Source: Pyricularia pennisetigena (Eukaryota > Ascomycota > Sordariomycetes > Magnaporthales > Pyriculariaceae). From it: 64,000 bases of DNA. Of this stretch, positions 35,286-47,379 are shown piece by piece. The translations under genes and the position numbers were made by a program. Every line of letters starts with the position of its first letter. Positions within the stretch are counted from its first letter, which is position 1. The notes under the pieces were generated by a model. That model saw nothing but the letters and a program-made list of their open reading frames with translations. It ran no database searches and had not been told where the DNA came from. The DNA lies in the NCBI RefSeq assembly GCF_004337985.1, contig NC_043742.1, forward strand, positions 5,693,259 to 5,757,258. Reading direction: 5' to 3'.

Positions 35286-36465
35286 CTATTTCTCAAAAGA
35301 CATGACCGCATATCGGAAGTTGTTGTTTGCGTAGCCTCGTCGCATCGCTCTGAATGATTGCAGGAATGCAATTCCGTCCCGTCCTTGACTGAGAGCAAAT
35401 GCCCACAGAGAAGGCTTCTGGATGAGCGACCATGTAATATCCCTACAAAAATGCCCGGTCGTGTTAGTGCTATAAGAGTATCGACTGGATTGACAGGCAA
35501 ATCGACTCACCAAGTCTGTTTGACGTCTTGGCTGATATCCTTTGGCTCTGTCAACACCTTGAGACCTGCGGCTTTGGCCTTGTCGACATATCCGGCTTGC
35601 GTGTTGAGCGGGGGTGTCAACATTCCATCTGCATTGAAATAATTTATTCTCAGATCAGCATATACACCCACACCACAGATACTGACAACCCCAACAATAT
35701 CACTGTGATCGACCTACCCTCTATCGGCTTGATGTCGTTGTCGAACTGCTCCTGGGTCAAGCCCTCGGCCTTGAACCAATCGGCCAGGGTCAGGCAGCCA
35801 CCCGGCTTCAGCACGGCATGGACGTTCTGGAAGAAAAGCTCCTTGTTCGGGAAATGGCTCAGGGCCTCGCAGATCCATACGGCGTCGAACGCTTCCTTGT
35901 CAGAAAAGTACTCGCCCATAGTCTCGGCGTCGAGCTCAATGAACCTGACCTTTCCCTTGCCGACCTTCATGAAGCCCTCGGCGTCCTCTTCGGCCTCTGC
36001 TTTGGCTGCTGTTGCATCCTTGCCGAGCTTGGTAGCCTCGGCCTCGGCTTCGGTCTTTGTTAGCCGCTTGGCTATTTCGACCTGTTTGCCAGAGATGGTG
36101 ATGCCAGTCACGGAGCAGCCGAGCTTCGAGGCCAGGTGTCTTGTGGTTCCGCCCAAACCGCATCCCACATCGAGAACACTGCCGCCCTCAGGAATCTTGG
36201 AAATTTCAAGCAGCAGGTCGATGAGGTTGGTCTGTGCAACCTCCTTGGTATCCTTTGCCTTGGACTCGTCGGTAGGCCAGTATCCATGGTGCACATGTTG
36301 TCCCCACAGGCTGAGGTAATAGTCACTAGCTAGGTCGTAGTGGAGCTTGATGCGATCTTTGAGAGCTTGCATTGTTGTGTGAGCGAGGCCTAGAGGGGTA
36401 TCATACTCCCGGCTAAGGTCGGTAGCATCATCTTGCTTGTTATCTTGTTTGGTGGCGGCCGACAT
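35286..36465 (-). CDS. class I SAM-dependent methyltransferase (tocopherol/sterol-MT-like)
   Basis: The model is complement(join(35286..35442, 35511..35628, 35718..36465)), 340 residues. The fold begins with IKLHYDLASDYYLSLWGQ and HHGYW, a signature shared with tocopherol, sterol and cyclopropane-type methyltransferases. Motif I is VLDVGCGLGGTTRHLA, the SAM-binding loop. An acidic, Lys/Glu/Ala-rich insertion follows (residues about 140-165), then ELDAETM and the catalytic-region block DAVWICEALSHFPN, then LKPGGCLTLADW. Exon 3 completes the C-terminus with FRAMRRGYANNNFRYAVMSFEK. The substrate is not predictable. The Lys/Glu/Ala-rich insertion is unusual for the family. Introns are 68 and 89 bp with good consensus ends. 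Confidence 0.85.
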
Positions 36466-36930
36466 GATTGCTGAACCTGGAGTTAAGTGAGACGAATGCA
36501 GTATATCAGAAGGGAATCAGTACGTAGAGGTCAATTGGCCTTGCAGACTTTTTTGAGGCGTAGAAAAACCCAACAGAGCAACACCGGATGAGATGTAAAG
36601 GGTTCTGAGCCTTGAGGATATTGTGCGGAGAATTGGTACGTCACTTGAGCGTACCTGACTTGAGCCCCTCATCCGACTGCGCGTCGGGAAGTAGTTTTAG
36701 TCCCAAACATCCATTTGGGGGATCAACCCCGCCACTCCTGTTGAGGTGGGGGTTTGTTCTGACCGAATGCTGCCGGCAACCGCGGGGAGAGACGGTGTGT
36801 CGTTTTCCGGCATTGTAAACTATTTTGAATTGATTGACCTTTGCTAGCATGTGAAACCTGTTTGTGGTGCACTCAGTATTTAGCAAGCGATCACAGTCCT
36901 TCACAGTTTAGTCTAGACCCAACTATGTGA

Positions 36931-36974
<44 letters not shown>

Positions 36975-37082
36975 TAAATCTGCCAGCACTTGATTATGTA
37001 CAACTCTGCTTCTCGCAGGCAACAAAGTACAGAAATGCTCCCCTTAAAGTGAGGGAATGATTAGATTAAGAGACTAAGCCAT
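36466..37082. other. intergenic with a 40-nt T tract
   Basis: It holds the methyltransferase promoter and the MAD1 3' end. A T homopolymer of about 40 nt lies at 36934-36973. No gene is seen. Confidence 0.5.
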
Positions 37083-39619
37083 TCAACTTGGCCTTGATGA
37101 CCGTTGGTGCTCCTCGTAAAACTCTAGTGTCAAGGCCGCCAGGAAGCCGGGTATACAGCCCTTCTCGCGAACCCAGAATCGAATTTGGTCATCGATCCTC
37201 TGGGCAAAAGCACTCCTGGGACCACCGCCCACCTTCATCGTCCCCCTCTCGCCGTCAAACACAATGCTGTTCTCGTACTCGTCCGTCTTGGATGGGTAGT
37301 ATACGCTCTCGACGCGCATCTTGCCGTTGGGAATGAACATGACGGTCCACCCAAGGGTGCTAAAGATTGCCTCCTTGAACTCGCCGCTCTTGGCAGCCCA
37401 AACCTCCTTCAACCGGCGAGACGTCTTGTGCGCGCTCGCCGCGTCCGCCTTGGCGTCTTCGACCTCGCGTTGCTTAGCTACAAGGACGCTCTGCGGAACG
37501 GTGGGGAAGTCGTGGGACTGGTGCTGCATGTGGGCAAGCAGCTCGGCGTTTTCCTGCTGCAGTGCGCGCAGGCGCGACGCTTTGACTGCCTCATGGTCCG
37601 AAGTCGGGTTGGACCTGAGGGCGAGAACACGGACCCGTGATGACTCTTTGGCAGCTGCGAGCTGCTTCTTGAGCACGGCCATCTCTTTCTCAGCAAGCTG
37701 CTGGGCTCGTTGTGCACCCACAAGCTCCTCCTGAAGCTTGCGGTTTTTGCGCGCGAGCTGGCCCAGTTGCTCCGCCTGGACATTGCCGTTCTCGTCGTTT
37801 TCGCGCGAACGCTTAAGGCCCGCGTTAATGGGGGCGGCACTGGGAGCCGATTCAATCGAAGATAGTTCTTGATGCAGGTTCTGTACTTCAATTTTGTACC
37901 TGTCAACGAGGTCTTCAAGCTCCTGTACTCTTGTTGCTTTTTGTTGATCAAAGTTCTCGGGTTGGAATGTTATGTCCTCGGCGTCAAATGTCTTGAGTTG
38001 AGCGCGCAGGTACTCAACCTCCTTGACCGCCAGAGCGCGCTGCCGCTCAAGACGCAGTCTTCCCTTGTCGCCGCCGGCTGGTATTTCAGGGGGTGGTGCC
38101 GTTCTCAGTTTCTCAATTTCGGCGTTCAGGTTCCGGATCTCATCCTCGAGCTGTCTAATAAGCTCATCTCGAGAGTTGAGCTCCGGCTCAACAGTGCCTA
38201 GCTTCGCAACCAATGAGGCCGTGTGAAGACGCTCCTGGACCAAGGCTCGGGCAACGGCCTCCGGGGAGTCAAATTCCATCTCGCCATCGCCGGATGCTTC
38301 CCTTTGAAGGTATGCAGCCCACGCATCCCGCTCGTCTTCGAGCCTTTGCCGTTGTATGCGTGCCTCGGCCAGTTCCGCCTCGAGGAGTGGCACAGTTTCG
38401 AGCTTACGCTGCAACGACCTCTTTTCTTCTTCAATGACCTCAACAGCCCGGTGAATTTGTCGAAAGTGTTTGAGCTCGATCAGTTGTTCCCGGTTGGTTG
38501 CTTCGAGGGCACGGATATGCTGGACCTGATCCGAAAGCTCGCGCCTGATGACGGCCATTGTTTCGGCGTCACCCGTCTGCGCTTTCAAACGTAAAACATC
38601 TGCCTCAAGCCTGCCAATTAGGTTGTCCTTCTCCAGCAATAAAGCCTGCGCCTTGCCCAGAGCAGCTTCCCGCTCCTCTGCTTCCTCGCTCAACTCCTGG
38701 GCCGTTCTCTGCGCAATCTCGACTTGTTGGCGCAGCTCAAGCGCCTTACGTTCATTGAGCCGCGCCTCCTCGTCCTTAGCAGCGCTCAGGTCCTCCAGTT
38801 GCTCCCTCAGAACGTTGGACTCTTCCTCTGCATCTCTTGCGCGCTTTTCAACTTCCCTTAGTCGCTCGTCCTTTTCGGCGCGCAGTGCATCCAGCTCTTC
38901 CTGCAGAGCCTCGGTCTGCCGCCTTGCAGCGTCCCTCTCGGCCTCGGCCGCTTGCTTGTTCTTGAAATCCTCATCTGCACGGCGGCGGGCATCCCTCAGT
39001 TCGGAGTCCTGCTGCAGGCGCATCATCTCCTTTTCTTGGTCGTTTGCTGTTATCCGGTAATTTAATGTGCCGACCTCAGCTTTGAGCTCCTCAATGCGCC
39101 GCCGCTGGGTCTCGTACTCTTCGGCGTCTGGAGGCGCCATGTTTTCTTTGCTGCTCTCGCGCGATGCTGCTCGTTGCGATACTGGATAGTCGACCCCTCC
39201 ACCGAGAACACTCTGTCTGCTGGCTGGTCTTGGGGGCGGGTTCATCTCCCCCGTGAGGATATTGTAGGATGATTGGTGCGACGGGGCACGGATCGAGCCA
39301 ATCTGGCGATATAAAGTAGCAATTGGTTAATACGCCAACAGATCATAACATCTCTTTTGTGTTTCTTTTTTTCCTTTCTTCTTTGGATGCGATGTGACTA
39401 GCCGAGTCTAGCCTGCAGATGTCAATTGCTTACCCTGCTGTTCCGCAAAGATGTGTGTGGGCGTGGTTCGCCGCTCCCACTGCTGGCGCGAAAGCTGGCG
39501 GATCTGGGCGATTGACTCCTGCCAGCATCAGTCTTCTCGCCGTGGTTGTTCGGCGTTAGAGCCCGCATCCTGATCGATCGGGTCGGCGACACGCGTTGTT
39601 TGAATCGATCTCGCGACAT
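37083..39619 (-). CDS. MAD1: spindle assembly checkpoint protein Mad1
   Basis: The model is complement(join(37083..39302, 39434..39619)), 801 residues; a start at 39568 (784 residues) is equally possible. An Arg/Ser-rich N-terminus and a SYNILTGE block (typical of fungal Mad1) lead into a coiled coil of about 550 residues. Near residues 617-626 the Mad2-interaction motif is visible as RVLALRSNPTS, comparable to KVLHMSLNPTS in animal Mad1. Then come the RLK motif (SRRLKEVW) that binds Bub1 and the globular C-terminal domain (FKEAIFSTLGW, MFIPNGKMRVES, NSIVFDGERGTMKVGGGP, FLAALTLEFYEE). Mad1 sits at nuclear pores and unattached kinetochores and templates Mad2 activation, delaying anaphase. The 131-bp intron is at a phase-0 site. 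All key interaction motifs are present, so the gene appears functional. Confidence 0.9.
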
Positions 39620-40826
39620 CCCGGGCGGATCTCGACTTGACGCTAAATTTGGCGGGTGCGAAGTCACGTGCTGGACGCAAGGTTGTCTCCACCATCGCAG
39701 CTTCTGGTGCAGCAAGTGCTTCGCAGTTGTAAGGCAGAGAGAGGTTTTGTTTTAAAAGTTACAAAGCTGAGTCCTTACTTGTATTCTCAAGGCTTCATGA
39801 TATTTGTATACGACTTCTTTGTACATGCGGCCCTCGAAGTAGACGTCGAAAGGAATATTTTACTCTTTGTCCTGTAATTGTAATTATGCAGTACAACAAC
39901 ACGCACGCATTAACGCAACCAGAAATTGTTTGTCTCAACCATCACAAGAGAAACATCCGCAACCGGCCTAATTTTATAACAGAAAGATACCTGCACACTG
40001 ATACCAATGGTCAATTGATGTTTTGAATGATAGAAACTTGAAGAGTTTTGCTTCAAGGAATGAAGGAGGGACATATGGCTAAGAACGAAAAGTTCGTTGT
40101 CAGGTATAGCAAGGTAGTCCAGGCAAACCGTCTTACTGCGCTTATGACGTGCAACGAACCGGGCAAGCTAAGCTTTGCCGCGCAGTGGCCTTTGCCAAGC
40201 TTTGTTCCTGAATCTTTTCCACCGCCATCAATCATCACTACCGTTGGGTTGATCGGCGCCCAGCCATGCTTACCATGTGCGCACCACTAAGAACTGTTGG
40301 AAAGCAAAGTCAGGAAACTTTCTTGCAACCAGTAAATTGATAACACGATCCAACATCACAGGAAAAGTATTCAATTGAAGTTTGATCCGAAACAAACCGG
40401 TCAAAGAGGGTCGTTTCCTGCAGTCGCGAACTAGACTTGGCCAATGCAGGGTACCTGACTTGATTACGTTTAGTGCCCACCGCTTTAGCCCATTTTGGTA
40501 GGTTCAGGGATTAGCACGTACGCACGCCGTTGGCTAAAATCCTAGCTCCGTCATGATGTTCATCAATCCCGCCAAACCGGGTAGAAATTTGGGTGCTGCC
40601 AAACGGTTCTAACCTCCACTGCTCGACGCATTTATTACGTCTTGTTCAAGTTTCCTCTCTACCACGGTGGTTCCGGCTTTGGCACAAGATTTTGGCACAA
40701 ACACCCCCCGGGCTTACCTTACTCATCATCCTGTTGCGAATCTCTTAGCAATTATTAGACGCGACATCTTGGAAGCTCGATAAAAGCAGCCTGGACTGAG
40801 CTCCAGCTGTCCGTTGGAACCGCACA
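39620..40826. other. intergenic, divergent promoter region of MAD1 and TAM41
   Basis: About 1.2 kb without a supportable gene. A short frame at 40048-40290 has no recognisable feature. Confidence 0.4.
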
Positions 40827-42528
40827 ATGCTACAGGCCTTGCGCTGGAGGGTGAGCTGCCCTCCCCACATGTGTTTATAGCTTCAACCTCAAGTCAATCC
40901 ATACCAACTTTTAGCTGACCACCTCAACCTGTGAACAGGGCGCAAGCCTTACACGTACCCTCATCGTCAACCAGAGAGTGTCGACTGCGTCTACGGGCAG
41001 GCCGACGTACTTTGCATACCGAATCCTCACCCCAACTCAGTGCAGCACATCGACACGCGCATTCTCGAGCTCCACGAACGATTCCTCATCCACTTCAAAC
41101 CCAAATTCACGAGATGCGAGTCGATCGACCGGCTCGCAGAGGTCGCTCGCGCAAGAGCAGAGTCTGGAGTGGGAAGACAAGGTCAACTATAATGTGGTGG
41201 ACAAGTTCAGCGACCTGCCCTACCGGCACTTGGGGTATAACCAGCACATGATCATCAACCAGGAGTTCAAAAAGGCTCTGGGCGATATCGTCAAGTCCTT
41301 CCAAGCACCCATCATATACGCCTTCGCATATGGTTCAGGCGTTTTCCCACAGTCAAAGCTCCTCGGGAAGGCACCCAGTGATGAGCTCCTTCGTTCAGTA
41401 CACCCAAAGCCAGACCCGGCCATCGTGCGCGCCCAAGGGGAAAGCCCCAAGATGATCGACTTCATCTTTGGCGTGTCCCACACCCATCACTGGCACTCTC
41501 TCAACATGAGACAGAACCGCCACCACTACAGCGCAGTGGCAAGCCTCGGCTCCGGGTTTGTGAGCCGCCTTCAGGATAATTACGGCGCTGGCGTCTACTT
41601 CAATCCATATGTGACGGTGAACGGGACGCTGATTAAATACGGTGTTGTAAACGTCGACACGCTCTGCCGGGACCTAACCGAGTGGGATACGCTGTATCTC
41701 TCTGGGAGGCTGCACAAGCCCGTCAAGATCATCCGCGACAACGCGCGGGTCCGGCTGGCAAACCAGACAAACCTGGTGGCGGCCATCCGAACCGCCCTTC
41801 TCATGCTCCCCGAGGAGTTCACAGAACAGGAGCTCTACTCACTGATCGCAGGTCTCAGTTATCTTGGAGACCCACGAATGCGCTTTCCCACCGAGAACCC
41901 GCGCAAGGTCGGCAACATTGTCAACAACAACAAGATGCACTTCCGCAACCTCTACGCACCCCTCATCCGCGTCCTCCCTAATGTGAGGTTTTTGATTGAC
42001 GACCCTGAGACGGCTGACCCGGCTCAGGATCTGCGCATGAGGCAGACCATGTCGGACGAGACGCGAGGCAACATGGTGCGCAGACTGCCCAAGCAGTTCC
42101 GGTCACGGGTCTACTTCCAGTATCAAAAGAAGTGGCAGATCTCGCGAGCGGACTTCAACGCGGCCACCGAGAACCTGCACACTGAGGAAGGCGGCATCAC
42201 CTTTGGGACCCGACTTGGCGGCGAGTTCGACCAGCGCATCGCCAAGGACGATGAGGCCGAGCGTCGGGAGATCCTGAGGGCCGTCATCAAACAGACCACC
42301 AGCTGGCCCAGCACTGCCCAGTCGCTGAAGGGCATCGTCATGTCCGGGTTCGGCAGGTCTTGGCGGTACCTGGGCGAGAAGATGGCCAAGTACCGTGAGG
42401 GCAAGAAGCCTCTGCCGGCACCGGAGACGGATGCCGGGAAATCCGATTCCAAGAGCATCTCAAGCCCAAGTAGCGAGTCTCTTTCGGACGAAAAGACCCA
42501 AGACGAGCACAAACCAAAATCCCAGTGA
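40827..42528 (+). CDS. TAM41: mitochondrial CDP-diacylglycerol synthase (phosphatidate cytidylyltransferase) Tam41
   Basis: The model is join(40827..40850, 40939..42528), 537 residues. Exon 1 encodes only MLQALRWR, the start of an Arg/Ser-rich mitochondrial targeting peptide; the 88-bp intron has branch GCTGAC. The nucleotidyltransferase-like domain shows YAFAYGSGVFPQ and MIDFIFGVSHTHHWH, followed by FNPYVTVNGTLIKYGVV and LSGRLHKPVKII. Tam41 makes CDP-diacylglycerol from phosphatidate and CTP on the matrix side of the inner membrane, the first step to cardiolipin. The C-terminus ends in a low-complexity Ser/Lys tail longer than in yeast. Between the domain and the tail lies WRYLGEKMAKYR. The length fits filamentous-fungal homologues. 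Confidence 0.9.
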
Positions 42529-43423
42529 ATATGTTGGGAATGTTGATTTCCCGAAAAAAAAAAAAAAAGAAAAGAAAAAAAGAAAGCAAAGTTTTGCTCT
42601 TTTCCTTTGTCCGAGTAATACGGAGGTATAGAAAGCGGGCATTGTATGCATTGTAAAGGAGTTCTGGATAGGCGCTGTGCTTCTTGTGCTTTTTGAGACT
42701 TTTTGACTACGACTGTCATCAACACCACTGGACATTGAAGCTTTGCCAAAGTTGGGGCACGGGTGACTATTTTTTTTTTTTTTTTTCTAATCCTCCAAAT
42801 ATTCTATCGCATGTATGGATACATTTCTTGTTCCTCTCCCATCTCGCACTCTGTAATGGTGTCATAACCGCTACACATCTGAGGCCAGGCTCTGTTGGGT
42901 CGTTTGTATAACAGCTGCCCAGGCCGGGACGATCCGCGTGGTGTGCAACACGGTCACTTTTCTGACGGATGCAACGAGCCTTTCGGAGGTTGTACTTGGG
43001 TACATACATGTTTGCCTCAGTGCTAACCGGGTAACTCTTGGGGCGATGTATCACTTTGGTCTTACTTATATTCCCTCCGCTTGGTAGCTTTCCCTCCTCC
43101 GGTTCATCTCCAAAGCAAGACCATCACTGTCACCTCTACTCGATCTCAGCCACTACTTTTAGCTCCCACAATTGGATCCATTGCAACCCAGGATAGAGGA
43201 CATTTCCGCTGCTTTGGAGAAGAGCTTCAGAGAGCTGGTCATGGGGCACAGTCACAGTAGCTACAGAGACGTTGGTTCAAAACCACAGCGTGTACGTCCT
43301 CATATCAGTTGGGCGGCCGTTGAGCGGGGATGTAGGTTTTCCTGGTTGCTAATAGACCTCTCATAGGTCTATCATTCTTCCCCTGAAGAGTACAGCACGG
43401 AAGAATAACCCCTCGCCGCGGCG
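42529..43423. other. intergenic, no supported gene
   Basis: It holds the TAM41 3' flank with A and T runs (42556-42590, 42771-42786). A 64-codon frame at 43172 (MDPLQPRIEDIS...) could be an upstream exon of the broken helical gene but has no supporting motif. Confidence 0.35.
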
Positions 43424-43453
43424 ATGAGTCTAGACGACTATCCGGGGTGGAAG

Positions 43454-43491
<38 letters not shown>

Positions 43492-44500
43492 AAGCACTGA
43501 CGGTAATGGACATGACAGATACGACGAGGCTGGGCCGCCTTCTTGCGCCTCTTTCGTCGATGAAGATATGGAGTATGACAGTCTGAAAACAACGATGGCA
43601 CAAAGGTTGAGGAGGATGAATATTTTGAAGGAATTGGGAGGCTGACTACCTGGCCAAAAAGCGCCGAGCAGAGGGCCGAGTGCGAAGCTCATCAGGTCCG
43701 CGAGGCCAAGAGAGCCAGACAGCAGGCCAAAAGAGCCCAGAAGCAGGCCGAATACGAAGCGCGCGAGGCCGAACGATATAGGGACCAGGTCAAGAATGAG
43801 GCCTACGAGGCTGAGCAAAAAGCCCTTTACGAGGCGGGATTCAGAAGGTTTTTTCAGGCCTACGCAGCCTATTACGAAGCCTACCAAAGGGCTTTTGAGG
43901 CCTTTGGGGCGCTTAAAGAATTCGAGGGCTCGGATGACTGGCCATATGCGGGAAATGGAAGCTTGGCGGATACGATGGATGATATCTATGACTGTAATGA
44001 ACACTACATAGCCTGTCTGAGACGCAGATGGAATGAGGTTCATTCAGATTGATCATGTAGAGTAGTGGCTCGTCGTGGCCGAGGTCGGAGTTAAAGATTT
44101 GAGGCAAATATTTGCATTTAGTCCTCACAAATACTTTGTTTTCTCGCCCGTTTGGAACCTGTGGAGCGCGTTGTGCCACTACAGCAAGCGGATGACGGCG
44201 ATAAGGGAGAGTGGCAGGGCAATCACTGGGACTCTGGGGATTACGGCACCGGAGGAAACCACCATCACTACTCCGACAGGTAAGTAAGTAACGGCACTCA
44301 TATCTCAACTGCTCTCGCTGGGATTAGTTATCCATTCCCAGACGGCGTGCTGAGGGTCAACATCAACTGAATTCTTTGTGCCGTAGAGATGGTAGTTGGT
44401 ATTATAAAAAAATCCCGACGGAAGCAGGTACTTTGATGATGGTCGGTCGGCGGGGGTGGAAGAGCAGTGTACACAATCGATCCTCAAGAGCGAAAGCTAG
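43424..44500 (+). pseudogene. broken gene: charged helical domain plus GNHW/DGSxYY-type tail, paralogue of the next gene
   Basis: No single frame spans it. A 157-codon open stretch without an upstream ATG (43579-44052) encodes a charged helix (REAKRARQQAKRAQKQAEY, REAERYRDQVKNEAYEAEQK, YAAYYEAYQRAFEAF). Upstream the matching frame (YDEAGPPS, VDEDMEYDS) is shifted by one base near 43579. Downstream, splice signals join 44185-44279 (GEWQGNHWDSGDYG...) to 44387 onward (RDGSWYYKK) across a 107-bp intron. A run of seven A at 44406-44412 then shifts the frame, after which a PDGS motif resumes in another frame up to a TAG at 44500. The tail resembles the intact gene at 45571-46124. A 37-nt A tract lies at 43454-43490. 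Base-calling errors in homopolymers could mimic one of the breaks. Confidence 0.5.
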
Positions 44501-45570
44501 TACAAGGAGCGCCGTGTTGATGAACAACAAAACGAACACAATGCTGGCTGAGGCAGCGGCGTCTGGTACTGGACTCGAGTCGGAATAGTGGACTATGTAC
44601 CTTGACCACAAGATGTTAGCGTCTATCATCGGGCCTCGCCCAACGCAATTTCAAGATCGAGAGCGAGCTGACTTTCTGGGGCGGGAACGATCCTTGGGGA
44701 TACTTCATGTTGACTTTATTTGAACCAAAAGTCCGCTTTGGCGTTTCGGGGTACTCTCTGAAATGGATTCCGTGGAGGAATGCTGTCTTTTTTTTTTTTT
44801 TTTCTTTTTGTGTATGTACTTTGCTGATGTTTGTAATGAAGTTTAGAAAACTGCCGAAGGGTATATCCTACCCCGGATTTCCCCCTCACTTGCTTGTTTC
44901 GAATCATGATCGGATCACTGGCCTCATATGGCCTCGGTGAACCCTTAAAACGGTTCCCTGCGAGGGCGATCCCAGGAAGCGCCCGCGGTCATCGCTGTCG
45001 CCTGTATTTCTTCCATCTCATAGACAAGACTGTGGTTGGCTCTAAATGCATGACTGGGGAGGGAACTCTTTTTTGTTGTTGTTTCACTTGTTCATCTTGG
45101 TGCGGTGAATGTGCAAATGCGATTACATGTAGTCAATGGGAAACTGGAATGTAAGTTTCTTTTGTGTGTGTTTGTGTGTGTTTGGGTCCGTCTAGACGTT
45201 AGGTTTTGCACAAGTGATGATTTCTTTCACATGGTCCAAGCGAACCAAAACGCATAGCATAGCATATCTATCCAACCAATCAATTCATGGATAAAGTCAA
45301 GAGTTTAATCTACTGCTTTGATGCTTTGACGCTTGCTAGAAACGTACGCATGCTTGCGGCAAGGACAAGGCAGACAAAAAACTCCTTGGTGGGGCTACAT
45401 GCATTTGGTCCTGGTGTTCAAGTAAAATGCAATTGCGCCTCGCCCTCCATATTCCGTCTTCTTCTCAGCTTCAACTAGCCCATCTTGACGTCTGCAAGCC
45501 TCGGACGCCCGGACCCCTTCCCAATCAGTAATCGAATCTCCCAACAGAACAACACCAGATTAGTTTCGAT
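44501..45570. other. intergenic, no supported gene
   Basis: About 1.07 kb, presumably the promoter of the small Gly/Ser/Tyr-rich protein gene. A T-rich run is at about 44789-44805. No open frame with features is seen. Confidence 0.4.
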
Positions 45571-45835
45571 ATGTTAGCCAACAACGACTACACTTACAAG
45601 GGCTCCGGCACCAACAGCCAGGTAAGAAGAGCCATGCTCGACATCGAAGGGGGCGGGAGGCGTCCAAGCCAGTTGTGTTCACCATTAACCCAACAACGCC
45701 TTGATGTATCTGACGCTTTTGCTGCGGTTAGGGTAACCACTGGTGCTCGCGTGACTACGGCAACGGCTCCAACAGCTACCACTACTCCAACGCGTAAGCA
45801 CCCAGAGTTTCCTATATCTCAGGCCGAGGTGAACG

Positions 45836-45874
<39 letters not shown>

Positions 45875-46124
45875 TTTCGGGATCAACAGGGTAAAAATCG
45901 GCGGAGAAAAGAAAAAGTAGTGCTGATACAACAGTTTTCCCGTCGAAACCAAACTCGTTTCATGCAGTGATGGCTCCTACTACTACTCCAACCCCGACGG
46001 CAGCACCTACCACAACAATGGCAACGGCGGATCCACCTACACCTCGCCCAGCGGCCAGGTTCATCAGTCTGGCTATGGTGGAAGCAGCGGCGGCAGCGGC
46101 AGCGGCAGCTCGGGAAACAAATGA
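45571..46124 (+). CDS. small Gly/Ser/Tyr/Asn-rich protein, 89 residues
   Basis: The model is join(45571..45621, 45732..45793, 45968..46124). It was assembled from splice signals (GTAAGA...GTTAG and GTAAGC...TGCAG) because the gene is split into 17, 20 and 52 codon parts. Landmarks are NNDYTYKGSGTNSQ, GNHWCSRDYGNGSNSYHYSN, DGSYYYSNPDGSTYHNNG and TYTSPSGQ, then a GS-repeat tail ending in GNK. Low-complexity, hydrophilic, no signal peptide: probably a small cytosolic or nuclear protein with tandem tyrosine-rich units. I know similar short proteins as conserved in filamentous ascomycetes but cannot name a function. Intron 2 (174 bp) contains 37 consecutive T (45837-45873). The reading frame is intact, unlike the paralogue upstream. 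Confidence 0.7.
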
Positions 46125-46810
46125 TATCTTCTGGGCGGCCTTGAATTGGAACCGTTCTGGTGCCGTGGAATCTCCGTTGGCTTGGTGGGCCTGGGTCCCT
46201 CTCTGATAGGCTGGCTGGTGAAGAAGAGCGAGTTTCTCAGGCAAAACTAGATGGCGTTCGTACTCGTAGTTATTACTTTGATTGTCATGTTTTCACGGCT
46301 AGTGTCAGCCCAAGCCCTAGCTCGATGGAATGAAACAAATAATTTTTTCGAGTTTCGTAATATATCTCGGCGTCCTAGACGCTGCAAACTGCCTCGTGTT
46401 TCCGCATTGCTTGAGACCTGAATCGATAGAAGATGGGGTTAGAAACTGAGTGGGGAAGCGATTGTGTTGGGGATCACCTACTTAGCATTTCATTGTGTGA
46501 TGTATCATCACAAACAATATAGATAGCCAAGTCCTTTGCGAGACTAGCTTCGATACCTCGTACTTTGTGACACGAGACTTTGTATTGCTGCACCACACCA
46601 CACTCTGTCAGATTTCAGGACGGCGGGTCAAGGAAACGACAAAGTAAACCGATAACATTTGACGCTGGCTATATGCAATCTCATCCTGCCTCGAGTCGTC
46701 CCCCTCCCGAGCCGGAAACACCCCAAACCAAGACGGATGAGAGAGAGAATTATATACTACTATTTTCTAGCTTTCTAGCTTTCCTTCTAAGCTTTTCTAG
46801 TGATTTCAAT
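46125..46810. other. intergenic, no supported gene
   Basis: About 690 bp between the small protein gene and the P450 stop. A plus-strand open frame starting at 46580 runs into antisense P450 sequence and is a shadow. Confidence 0.45.
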
Positions 46811-47344
46811 TCAGAGACGCTCAACGCGGAGCTTCAAGCCGCCCTTGGGTCGGAGGACCACGCCCGGGTTGCCGACCTTGACCTTGAAGTCGTTCCTGAT
46901 CAGGTCCTCGGTCGGCAGAAACCTGAACTTGCTGAGGACCTCGACCAGCAGCACCTTGACCTCCTGCAGCGCGTACTGTTTTCCGATGCACTGCCTGGGC
47001 CCCGCGATGAAGGTCATGATGGAGTAGGGCGTGGCCGCCTCGCCCTCGAGCTTGTCCCAGCGCTCCGGCACGAACTCGTCCGCGTCCGCGCCCCAGATGC
47101 GCTTCGACTTGTTGCACACCGACGGGCAGACCACAAGATGCGTCCCCTTGGGGATCACGGTTCCGCAGATTGTAACGTCCTGTGCGGCTTCTCGGTGTGT
47201 GGCGACGGCTGTTGCGTTGGGGAAAAAGGAAAAAAAAAAAAGGGTTGGGGTCAGCACAGTGCAGAACAATAGCAAGAAGACGCGAGTCACACTCCGTGTT
47301 TCCCAAAGGCATTTTTGTTCCCCCAAGAGAGGAGAAAAAAAAAG

Positions 47345-47379
<35 letters not shown>

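Noticed and set aside
43438..44043. Minus-strand 201-codon open frame with a Leu/Gly/Phe-rich, membrane-like translation
   Set aside because: It is the complement of the charged Ala/Glu/Lys helix on the plus strand, which has far more protein-like composition, and it runs into a poly-F tract made by the A run.
46580..47272. Plus-strand 230-codon open frame
   Set aside because: It is antisense to the last P450 exon, whose minus-strand frame carries the heme loop and PERW motifs.
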